From contig HF987806.1 in NCBI GenBank assembly GCA_000431135.1, forward strand, positions 1 through 6,838: DNA of 6,838 nt. The letters run 5' to 3'. The stretch comes from Clostridium sp. CAG:590. Lineage in GTDB: Bacteria > Bacillota > Clostridia > Lachnospirales > Lachnospiraceae. A program made the translations under genes and the position numbers. Positions 1-5,174 of the stretch are shown here, in pieces. The stretch's first letter is position 1. Each line of letters opens with the position of its first letter. The notes below the pieces were generated by a model. The model saw nothing but the letters and a program-made list of their open reading frames with translations. It did not search any database and was not told the origin of the DNA.

Positions 1-24
1 CTGTACCCTGAATATTTCGCACGT

Positions 25-47
25 CCCTCCCGCACGCTGTGCAAGGG
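25..47 (-). other. GC-rich hairpin just after the foldase gene
   Basis: On the minus strand CCCTT-GCAC-AGC-GTGC-GG-GAGGG can fold into a nine-pair stem (one U-G pair, two-base bulge, three-base loop), nine bases past the foldase stop. No T run follows within the window, so it is not a standard intrinsic terminator. The first 50 bases are clearly more GC-rich than the rest of the window. It could be a 3'-end-stabilising stem or the edge of a dispersed repeat. Confidence 0.4.
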
Positions 48-56
48 TTATCATAT

Positions 57-1148
57 TTAATTGGTGGATTTTGCAATTCCTTCCTTTTCCATTGCTGCTG
101 CAATCTTAGAAATATCCAGATTAGCCCACACATCCCCAATCATATCTTTTTCTTCGTCGACCTCTACGGATGCCAGCCACTTATTCTCTTCAACCGTCAT
201 CTGTGCGGAAGCTTTTTGTCCACCTGCCGTTTCAATATAATACTTCTTATAGTCTTCATCATTTGTATTCAACATCTGAACAACCATGTAACCAAGATCA
301 GACTCATATGTCTCTGATACATCTCCAGCCTTCAAATCTTTGATCAGATTATTCAAATCCTCTGTATATGCACCATAATACGATCTCAACTCTTCTGAGC
401 AATCTTCTATCTTATATTCCTTCGCCAGATCATCAAACTTCTCACCGGCTTCCAAACGCTTCTTCGCTTCCTCTGCCAACGTCTTCTGTTCTTTTTTCTT
501 ATCTGCACTCAATTCTGTGTATTTGCCATTGCTATCAGTAACTGGTGAGCCATCTTTATATTCAACTGTCGGGAATAACAAATACTTCAAGTCAAAGAAA
601 GTCTTATCCTTTAATTCCTCTTCCGCTTCCTTCTGATATTGTTCTTCTAATTTCTTCTGTGTTTCATCATTCAATTTACTGATATATCTTTGCTTATAAA
701 ACAGACTTTCTACGGTATCCCTGCTGATACCGTACTTTTTGAGGAAGTCCTCCTTAAATGTCTTGTAGTAGCGATCTACTACGTCATCCATTTCTTTCTT
801 CTCATCATCTGTCAATTCAATTCCATTATTCTTGGCATATATATACTTAATCTCATCTGTTCGCAACTGGGAAAGAATCTGAGACTTATAACCATCCATA
901 TTATTGGAAATCGTATCTTCCGTCGCACTATATGTATATATAAACTGAATCACATACAAATACATGTAATCCAATGTAATCTTCTCATCACCAATCTTAA
1001 CTACCTCTGTATTCTTTGCGTCCTCAGCAGATACCTTAACATCTGAACTGCTCTTACTGTCCTTCGTTGAACTCTCCTGCCCCTGGCATGCTACACATGT
1101 AAGCAAAAGGCTCACCATAAGCACAACACTTACTACTCTTTTTAACAT
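57..1148 (-). CDS. PpiC/PrsA/SurA-type parvulin-like foldase lipoprotein
   Basis: This 363-residue protein is probably an extracytoplasmic folding helper anchored in the outer face of the membrane. From ATG 1148 it begins MLKRVVSVVLMVSLLLTCVAC, a lipoprotein signal peptide with Cys21 as likely lipid site (the -3 residue is Cys, slightly unusual), then a Ser/Lys/Asp linker. Residues about 46-180 are helical and charged, like SurA/PrsA N-terminal chaperone segments (VKIGDEKITLDYMYLYV opening). Residues about 184-295 look like a parvulin domain: DLKYLLFPT, AEEAKKRLEAGEKFDDLAKEY, LKAGDVSETYESDLGYMVVQML. The two histidines usual in parvulin active sites are Tyr189 and Met288 here, so isomerase activity is doubtful and a chaperone role may dominate. 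The frame stays open up to 1235, but those codons lie across the promoter and lack the signal peptide. The gene has its own promoter after the transporter terminator. Family call fairly sure; clients unknown. Confidence 0.85.
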   Translation of the reverse strand: MLKRVVSVVLMVSLLLTCVACQGQESSTKDSKSSSDVKVSAEDAKNTEVVKIGDEKITLDYMYLYVIQFIYTYSATEDTISNNMDGYKSQILSQLRTDEIKYIYAKNNGIELTDDEKKEMDDVVDRYYKTFKEDFLKKYGISRDTVESLFYKQRYISKLNDETQKKLEEQYQKEAEEELKDKTFFDLKYLLFPTVEYKDGSPVTDSNGKYTELSADKKKEQKTLAEEAKKRLEAGEKFDDLAKEYKIEDCSEELRSYYGAYTEDLNNLIKDLKAGDVSETYESDLGYMVVQMLNTNDEDYKKYYIETAGGQKASAQMTVEENKWLASVEVDEEKDMIGDVWANLDISKIAAAMEKEGIAKSTN

Positions 1149-1157
1149 TATTGTTTT

Positions 1158-1162
1158 CCTCC
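1158..1162 (-). promoter_or_regulatory. Ribosome binding site fixing the foldase start
   Basis: The minus strand reads GGAGG nine bases before ATG 1148. Together with the lipoprotein signal that begins there, it selects this start over in-frame ATG codons further upstream. Confidence 0.85.
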
Positions 1163-1223
1163 ACATACTATATTCCGGTGTTCTATTGGTATCTTTCATC
1201 ATACACCTAATCACACAATACTC

Positions 1224-1252
1224 ATTGTAGTACAAACAAATACTCGTTTCAA
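1224..1252 (-). promoter_or_regulatory. Sigma-A type promoter of the foldase lipoprotein gene
   Basis: The minus strand carries TTGAAA (-35, 1247-1252), exactly 17 bases, then TACAAT (-10, 1224-1229). The predicted start is near 1217, giving a leader of about 70 bases before ATG 1148. It lies downstream of the transporter terminator, so the gene is probably a separate unit. Transcription starting here would exclude the upstream ATG at 1235. Confidence 0.8.
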
Positions 1253-1307
1253 CTCTTTTTTAGAAGTTCATAAACTTTTCAAAAAGACACTTTTTCATAT
1301 ATAGATT

Positions 1308-1323
1308 TTCGTGCAAGCACGAA
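1308..1323. repeat. Small palindrome upstream of the foldase promoter
   Basis: TTCGTGC and GCACGAA form a 7-base inverted repeat around a two-base centre (AA). The two-base centre is too short for an RNA hairpin, so a protein-binding site is more plausible. It lies about 55 bases upstream of the -35 box, which is far for a repressor but possible for an activator. It may be chance. Confidence 0.35.
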
Positions 1324-1348
1324 TTTGTACTCGGCTCGTTGTCTACAC

Positions 1349-1381
1349 AAAAAACCCCTTATGGTACACAACCATAAGGGG
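1349..1381 (-). terminator. Intrinsic terminator of the transporter operon
   Basis: CCCCTTATGGT (1355-1365) and ACCATAAGGGG (1371-1381) form a perfect 11-base stem with a five-base loop. On the minus strand it is followed directly by six T (plus-strand A run at 1349-1354). It lies 30 bases past the stop of the MalG-like gene and insulates the foldase gene from the operon. Confidence 0.95.
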
Positions 1382-1410
1382 CATCTTATACACCAAATTA
1401 TGTTCCGGAA

Positions 1411-2286
1411 TTACTCCTTAACACCACCGAGTGCAACACCGGCAATGATGTACTTTGACAATGCAAAGTAAACGACAAAGATCGGTAATACAGTGATGAA
1501 CAATCCGAAGTAAATCATACCATAGTCAGAACGGAACTGCTCTGAACGTAATGTCTGAACGAACATTGGTAATGTATTCTTACTCTTATCAAGCAACATC
1601 ATACTTGGTGTGAACAAGTTGTTCCATGATGCGATGAATGCGAAGATCGCCTGCGTAGCCATAGCCGGCTTCATCAACGGAAGTACAATGCTGTTAAAGG
1701 TCTTAAATTCTCCAGAACCATCAATTCTGGCAGCCTCTACAATCTCAATAGATAATGCCTGCTCCATATACTGCTTCATGAAGTAGTATGTAGATGGTGC
1801 AGCAACTGCAGGAACAATAAGAGGAATATATGTATTATATAATCCAATCTTCATCATGAATGACATGAAACCGATGATAGACACCTGTGCAGGAATCATC
1901 ATGATGGCCATAATAAATGAAGCTGCAAAATTTCTCAATTTAAAACGATATACTGTAATACCATATGCAGTAAACGTTGAGAAATATACCTGTAATGCTG
2001 TTGCAGGAATTGAAATCAAGCAAGAGTTAAACATACACTTCCAAAGAGGTGCACCAATACCTTTTGATTTCGCTACCAAGTTCTGAAAGTTTGCGACAAA
2101 GAATCTACTTGGAATCAAAGAGATACCTCTCTGAATCGCTGCAGATGATCTAGTCGAATTAATTATCATAACATAAAACGGTACAATACTCAAGAAACAA
2201 AGAAATACACAAATAATTGTACGGAACACCTTCTGGGCATGAATCTTTGCTGAGTAGCTTTCTTCTGTTGCATTATTTTTTGCCAT
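1411..2286 (-). CDS. Carbohydrate ABC transporter permease, MalG-like (CUT1)
   Basis: This 291-residue protein is the second membrane subunit of the sugar importer, pairing with the MalF-like permease. It has about six hydrophobic segments (roughly 20-42, 86-109, 117-145, 150-170, 207-228, 256-280). After the first segment comes the family-typical outer loop STRSSAAIQRGISLIPSRFF leading to NFQNL. The EAA loop reads EAARIDGSGEFKTFNSIVLP (184-203) with the conserved EAA, G and LP. The C-terminus GVALGGVKE resembles the family's usual G-x-x-x-G-x-V-K-x ending. Length is normal. It starts 16 bases after the MalF-like gene with a strong ribosome binding site next to the upstream stop, and it is the last gene of the operon, followed 30 bases later by a strong terminator. 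The missing ATPase is expected to be a shared MsmX/MsiK-like protein, as is common in Firmicutes. Confidence 0.94.
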   Translation of the reverse strand: MAKNNATEESYSAKIHAQKVFRTIICVFLCFLSIVPFYVMIINSTRSSAAIQRGISLIPSRFFVANFQNLVAKSKGIGAPLWKCMFNSCLISIPATALQVYFSTFTAYGITVYRFKLRNFAASFIMAIMMIPAQVSIIGFMSFMMKIGLYNTYIPLIVPAVAAPSTYYFMKQYMEQALSIEIVEAARIDGSGEFKTFNSIVLPLMKPAMATQAIFAFIASWNNLFTPSMMLLDKSKNTLPMFVQTLRSEQFRSDYGMIYFGLFITVLPIFVVYFALSKYIIAGVALGGVKE

Positions 2287-2294
2287 TATCTATG

Positions 2295-2303
2295 CCCCCT
2301 TCC
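2295..2303 (-). promoter_or_regulatory. Ribosome binding site of the MalG-like permease
   Basis: The minus strand reads GGAAGGGGG eight bases before ATG 2286. It touches the TAG stop of the preceding permease, so translation of the two membrane subunits is probably coupled, which helps make them in equal amounts. Confidence 0.75.
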
Positions 2304-3286
2304 TACTTAATTACCGCATGTTTCTGCTTTGGCTCACGTTCACGTGTCAATGCGAAGAACAACAAGCTGATTACTAAAGTTACTACGAAAAGAATCATAG
2401 ATGCAGCTGCAGATTTACCCATATCCTTCGTAGTAAATCCTAATCTACGAATATACATGGTAATTGTCTGAGATGCATAGTTTGGTAACGCATCACCTGT
2501 ACCGGATACGTTAAACAATGCCGGAATATCGTACATCTGAAGACCACCGATTGCAGATGTTACTAATGTATACTGCAAAATCGGCTTTAACAATGGCAAT
2601 GTAATACTGAAAAATGTCTGTCTGCTACTTGCACCATCCACCATCGCTGCTTCGTAAAGTGATGGGTTGATACCTAAGATACCTGCAATCAACACGATCA
2701 TTGTATTACCATACCACATCCAGAACTGCATGAACGCGATCAAACCGATTGTACCGGCTTTACTCTCCATAAAATCATAATTCTGACTAATAATATGTAA
2801 GTTTCTTAATACAGATGTAAATGGACCACTGTTATTGAATAATGAATAGAACAATACAGCGATTGTAGATGCTGTAATAATGTTCGGCATGAACATAATT
2901 ACCTTAAATGCACCCTGTCCTTTTAATTTAACAGTAGTATCTGTAAACCATGCTGCTAACAATAATGATAATAAGATCTGTGGAACAAAGTTAAAGATCC
3001 ACATAACCAGTGTGTTCTTGATTGACATAACTGTCATTGTGTCTAAGAATTTGGCACCTTCCACAATCTGATAATTATTATCCGTGTCAATCAATACTGA
3101 TAAGTAGTTATTAAGTCCTACGAAATTTGGTCCAATCTGCTGTAATCCTTTGTAGTAATTCTCAACGAAACTGAGCCATACAGTATACACTAACGGATAT
3201 AATTGGAAGATTAAATATACGATGAAGAATGGTGCGATGAACATATATCCATACTTACCATATTCAACTGTTTTACTTTTATTCAT
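2303..3286 (-). CDS. Carbohydrate ABC transporter permease, MalF-like (CUT1)
   Basis: This is one of two membrane subunits forming the sugar channel. From the start chosen here it has 327 residues and about six membrane segments: roughly 13-40, 90-114, 127-149, 177-202, 234-257 and 292-314. The EAA loop, which docks onto the ATPase, is EAAMVDGASSRQTFFSITLP (212-231) with the conserved EAA, G and LP residues. The N-terminus YGKYGYMFIAPFFIVYLIFQ is typical of MalF-like permeases lacking MalF's large extra domain. An upstream ATG at 3319 would add MLKIKIGEVKS, but its best Shine-Dalgarno (GGGGG) is 13 bases away; ATG 3286 has GGGGAAG at eight bases and gives the usual N-terminus. It lies after the binding protein across a hairpin-rich gap and is followed by the partner permease after 16 bases. 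No ATPase gene is adjacent. Confidence 0.93.
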   Translation of the reverse strand: MNKSKTVEYGKYGYMFIAPFFIVYLIFQLYPLVYTVWLSFVENYYKGLQQIGPNFVGLNNYLSVLIDTDNNYQIVEGAKFLDTMTVMSIKNTLVMWIFNFVPQILLSLLLAAWFTDTTVKLKGQGAFKVIMFMPNIITASTIAVLFYSLFNNSGPFTSVLRNLHIISQNYDFMESKAGTIGLIAFMQFWMWYGNTMIVLIAGILGINPSLYEAAMVDGASSRQTFFSITLPLLKPILQYTLVTSAIGGLQMYDIPALFNVSGTGDALPNYASQTITMYIRRLGFTTKDMGKSAAASMILFVVTLVISLLFFALTREREPKQKHAVIK

Positions 3287-3294
3287 GCTCTTCA

Positions 3295-3301
3295 CTTCCC
3301 C
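3295..3301 (-). promoter_or_regulatory. Ribosome binding site supporting the inner start of the MalF-like permease
   Basis: The minus strand reads GGGGAAG eight bases before ATG 3286. The alternative ATG at 3319 lacks a comparably placed site, so this decides the start, though not beyond doubt. Confidence 0.6.
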
Positions 3302-3342
3302 AATTTTTATTTTCAGCATATCTAATCACGAACCCCCAATCA

Positions 3343-3391
3343 GACATTTTGTAAAATGAACAATTATGCATTTTTCACTTTACAAAATGTC
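3343..3391 (-). repeat. Long inverted repeat before the first permease gene
   Basis: GACATTTTGTAAA (3343-3355) and TTTACAAAATGTC (3379-3391) are a perfect 13-base inverted repeat. Past one mismatch the stem continues for four more pairs (TGAA/TTCA) around a 13-base loop. It lies about 40 bases upstream of the permease ribosome binding site and has no T run on either side, so it is not an intrinsic terminator. It could be an mRNA stem limiting decay or ribosome access, or a two-site operator. Confidence 0.65.
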
Positions 3392-3417
3392 CAATAGCGG
3401 CTTGATAATGCTTATCT

Positions 3418-3441
3418 TAGGCTAAATCAGCCTATTTTTTT
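3418..3441 (+). terminator. Small terminator-like hairpin on the plus strand
   Basis: TAGGCT (3418-3423) pairs with AGCCTA (3429-3434) around a five-base loop, followed at once by seven T on the plus strand. In orientation this would stop plus-strand (antisense) transcription before it enters the binding-protein gene. No plus-strand gene or good promoter was found to feed it. In the sense mRNA it is simply a small stem preceded by an A run. The stem is only six pairs, so it is weak. Confidence 0.4.
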
Positions 3442-3447
3442 GTTTAA

Positions 3448-3477
3448 TTATGCACCGGCAAAAATGCCGGTGCATAA
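3448..3477 (-). promoter_or_regulatory. Strong intercistronic hairpin after the binding-protein gene
   Basis: TTATGCACCGGCA (3448-3460) and TGCCGGTGCATAA (3465-3477) form a perfect 13-base inverted repeat around a four-base loop, 35 bases past the binding-protein stop. On the minus strand only ATTAAAC follows, with no real T run, so it is a poor intrinsic terminator. Position and form match hairpins in other binding-protein operons (the malE-malF gap) that stabilise the upstream message or reduce expression downstream. Partial termination is the alternative. Confidence 0.75.
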
Positions 3478-3512
3478 CATACAATTATGTTTCAGTTAAA
3501 CTGATTCAATAA

Positions 3513-4910
3513 TTATTCTACAGTAATGAAGCTGTATCCATCAGATACCTGATCTTTCACTTTCTGGATAGCTTCATCTACAGACTTAATTTCACCTGAG
3601 TTGTAAGCCTGAGAAGCTGTATCAACAAAACCATTGAAAATAGCATCATATGGAGTAGCGTATGGTAAGCTGATTCCTTCAGCAGCTTCCATGAATGCTG
3701 GCAATGGATTCTCTCCACCACACTTCTTAGAAGCGCCCTTACCTTCATCAATTAACTCCTGAACAGCTGCTTTGTTGTTAACAAAGTCAGATGAGCTCTC
3801 GCAATGAGCCTTCAATACATCCTTATCGCAGCAGATTGTCTTTAATACTAATGCAGCTAAAGCTGTGTTAGGACAATCTTTTCCAACTGAAAGGTATGTA
3901 CCACCCCAGTGATATGTCTGTGGACCAGTTACAATGTTGTAATCCTCAACGTGCTTAGCATCATTTGTTCCATCCTCATTGTCTGGTAATAATGACCAGT
4001 ATAAGAACCATGTAGTACCAAAGTAGCAGAATACATCTCCGTCCATACCCTGTGACCAAGCATCAGACCACATAGCAGTCTTGTTTGTGTAATCTCCATC
4101 ATATAACTTCTTAGCATACTCAAGATATGTGTTAACCCATCCATCGATGTTTAACTTGTCATCTTCAACCCATGGAGAAGTCTTAGAATCAGCTAATGGG
4201 TACTTGATATCATCTGGACCAGATACCATCTTGTATCCTTTTTCTTTCATCTTATCAGCTGTCTCGAAGAACTTATCCCAATCAGCGATTGCAGCCTGAA
4301 CTGTCTCTCTGTCGCCAGCGCCTAAAACTTCTTCAGCGATATCAGTTCTGTAACATACAACACCTGGAGTTGCCTGCCATGAAAGAGCCTTTAAGCTTCC
4401 ATTGTATGTAGCATAATCCAATGTGTACTTGAACATTTCAGCCGTGTCATCTCCGCCGACTCCGATATCAGCTAAGTTAAGAGTGTAATCTGACTGTACC
4501 CAGTGAAGAGCTACGTCGTTATCAGCTGCAATGATTGAAGGGTACTTCTCAGCACCTGTTCCAGCCTGTAACTGAGCATCGATCTGTGTCTGATACTCTG
4601 GGTCAGTTCCGCCTACACCAAGGTTAACGTACTCAACCTGATCAGCATACTGTGGATACTTCTCCTGGAAGTCCTTTAATAAGCCATCACCTAACTCTGT
4701 GTTCCAAGAGTAAACATAAATCTTCTCGCCATCTTCTGCTGGCATCTCGAAGTCTGCAACTGCCTCTGTTGTTGGAGTAGAATCATCTCCACCTGCTGCA
4801 GTTGTTGTTCCCTCTGTAGTAGTATCATCTGAAGAACCACCACAAGCTACAAGGGATAATCCCATTGCCATAGCTAATGACAATGCCATTACTTTTTTGA
4901 ATTTTTTCAC
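3513..4910 (-). CDS. Carbohydrate ABC transporter solute-binding lipoprotein (CUT1 / family 1 type)
   Basis: This 465-residue lipoprotein is the receptor of the importer: it captures a sugar or oligosaccharide outside the cell and delivers it to the permeases. Residues 1-22 form a lipoprotein signal peptide (basic KKFKK, hydrophobic core, lipobox LVAC) with Cys23 as the lipidated residue. A Thr/Asp/Gly/Ser-rich linker follows to about residue 52, keeping the domain off the membrane. The binding domain begins with KIYVYSWNTELGDGLLKDFQ (63-82), the usual first strand and helix of this family. Aromatic-rich stretches (WSDAW, 281-285; YFGTTWFLYW, 296-305; YHWGGTY, 333-339) fit stacking against sugar rings. 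Length is normal for the family. Seven further cysteines (186, 295, 346, 360, 361, 370, 397) are many for an exported protein. Translation starts at GTG. It is first in the operon with its own promoter and leader, followed by a hairpin-rich gap and two permease genes. The substrate cannot be read from sequence. Confidence 0.95.
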   Translation of the reverse strand: MKKFKKVMALSLAMAMGLSLVACGGSSDDTTTEGTTTAAGGDDSTPTTEAVADFEMPAEDGEKIYVYSWNTELGDGLLKDFQEKYPQYADQVEYVNLGVGGTDPEYQTQIDAQLQAGTGAEKYPSIIAADNDVALHWVQSDYTLNLADIGVGGDDTAEMFKYTLDYATYNGSLKALSWQATPGVVCYRTDIAEEVLGAGDRETVQAAIADWDKFFETADKMKEKGYKMVSGPDDIKYPLADSKTSPWVEDDKLNIDGWVNTYLEYAKKLYDGDYTNKTAMWSDAWSQGMDGDVFCYFGTTWFLYWSLLPDNEDGTNDAKHVEDYNIVTGPQTYHWGGTYLSVGKDCPNTALAALVLKTICCDKDVLKAHCESSSDFVNNKAAVQELIDEGKGASKKCGGENPLPAFMEAAEGISLPYATPYDAIFNGFVDTASQAYNSGEIKSVDEAIQKVKDQVSDGYSFITVE

Positions 4911-4917
4911 GAAAAAA

Positions 4918-4926
4918 CCCTCCTTT
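4918..4926 (-). promoter_or_regulatory. Ribosome binding site that fixes the GTG start of the binding protein
   Basis: The minus strand reads AAAGGAGGG seven bases before GTG at 4910. This is an almost perfect Shine-Dalgarno sequence, and it decides for the GTG start over the internal ATG codons at residues 8, 14 and 16, which would spoil the basic start of the signal peptide. Confidence 0.9.
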
Positions 4927-4940
4927 AAAAATGTGTGTGT

Positions 4941-4974
4941 TATTCCGTCGGATTCATATGTACTTGACGGAATA
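4941..4974 (-). promoter_or_regulatory. Second inverted repeat in the transporter mRNA leader
   Basis: TATTCCGTC (4941-4949) and GACGGAATA (4966-4974) form a perfect 9-base inverted repeat around a 16-base loop holding CATATG. It abuts the 5'-terminal hairpin and ends 15 bases before the AAAGGAGGG ribosome binding site. It could be an mRNA stem or a repressor operator at about +25 to +58. It does not overlap the ribosome binding site, so it is not an obvious on/off translation switch. Confidence 0.6.
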
Positions 4975-4998
4975 TGTTTGAATTTCTCAATTCAACAT
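4974..4998 (-). promoter_or_regulatory. 5'-terminal stem-loop of the transporter mRNA
   Basis: On the minus strand ATGTTGAATT (4989-4998) pairs with AATTCAAACAT (4974-4984), leaving one bulged A and a four-base loop GAGA, a GNRA tetraloop. The stem begins at the predicted first transcribed base. 5'-terminal hairpins are known to protect messages such as E. coli ompA from decay; that role here is inferred. As DNA it could also be an operator overlapping the start site. Confidence 0.6.
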
Positions 4999-5004
4999 AG
5001 GTAC

Positions 5005-5033
5005 ATTATAGGACACATTAGACAATTTGGCAA
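5005..5033 (-). promoter_or_regulatory. Sigma-A type promoter of the solute-binding protein / permease operon
   Basis: The minus strand carries TTGCCA (-35, 5028-5033), exactly 17 bases, then a consensus TATAAT (-10, 5005-5010). Directly upstream of the -35 box is an A/T-rich stretch with a run of seven A on the minus strand, resembling an UP element. The predicted transcription start is near 4998, giving a leader of about 88 bases. The near-consensus boxes fit high expression of a binding protein. I looked for a catabolite-repression (cre-like) operator around it and saw none. Confidence 0.88.
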
Positions 5034-5051
5034 GTGTTTTTTTCTAAAATC

Positions 5052-5079
5052 TTTATAGTTTTTATACACATTGTCTCAA
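5052..5079 (-). promoter_or_regulatory. Possible second, upstream promoter of the transporter operon
   Basis: The minus strand shows TTGAGA (5074-5079), a 16-base gap and TATAAA (5052-5057). This lies about 45 bases upstream of the better promoter at 5005-5033. In such AT-rich DNA the match may be chance, and the same stretch could instead act as an A/T-rich UP element for the downstream promoter. Confidence 0.3.
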
Positions 5080-5115
5080 TATCATGAAAAATCAGTGTTC
5101 TTATTATCTATTTTT

Positions 5116-5156
5116 AAAAAAAGTTGTGCAAAATCCCAAGGGAATTTCGCACAACT
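5116..5156 (-). terminator. Intrinsic terminator after the hydrolase gene
   Basis: On the minus strand, AGTTGTGC (5149-5156) pairs with GCACAACT (5122-5129), extended inward by AAAT and CCC/GGG pairings with one mismatch and one bulge. The hairpin is followed at once by seven T (plus-strand A run at 5116-5122). It begins 18 bases past the hydrolase stop codon and separates that operon from the transporter promoter. Confidence 0.88.
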
Positions 5157-5174
5157 CTTGTTAAAAACTGTCAA

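Noticed and set aside
1..60. Plus-strand frame open from the window edge to a TAA at 58-60, which could be the tail of a gene running into the window.
   Set aside because: Only 19 codons are visible, and the tail would meet the foldase gene end to end. The GC-rich sequence fits a hairpin as well, so there is not enough to call a gene.
39..317. Plus-strand open frame of 92 codons, and similar ones at 690-1046, 1856-2086, 2217-2471, 2880-3071 and 6429-6629.
   Set aside because: All lie antisense to well-recognised minus-strand genes. Their products show no recognisable family features and no ribosome binding site was noted for them, so they are shadows.
1149..1235. Longer start for the foldase gene (ATG at 1235).
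   Set aside because: It would put 29 non-signal residues before the lipoprotein signal and start upstream of the predicted transcription start. ATG 1148 has a good GGAGG.
3287..3319. Longer start for the MalF-like permease (ATG at 3319).
   Set aside because: It is possible but less likely: the nearest Shine-Dalgarno-like run is 13 bases away, and the shorter form gives the standard family N-terminus with GGGGAAG at eight bases.
3379..3409. Plus-strand promoter-like pair TTTACA / GATAAT.
   Set aside because: The spacing is 19 bases and the start would fall just before the terminator-like hairpin, leaving no meaningful transcript.
3448..3477. Calling the strong hairpin a full terminator of the binding-protein gene.
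   Set aside because: No T run follows on the minus strand, and the permeases downstream have no convincing promoter of their own, so read-through is needed.
3929..4144. Minus-strand 71-codon frame inside the binding-protein gene.
   Set aside because: It is an alternate frame fully inside a clear binding-protein gene and has no independent support.
4763..4840. Low-complexity, repeat-like stretch encoding Thr/Asp/Gly/Ser-rich residues.
   Set aside because: It is the usual flexible linker behind a lipidated cysteine, not a DNA repeat element.
4911..5115. Catabolite-repression (cre-like) operator or riboswitch in front of the transporter operon.
   Set aside because: No palindrome of the cre pattern was seen, and the leader of about 88 bases with two simple stems lacks the size and motifs of known riboswitch classes.
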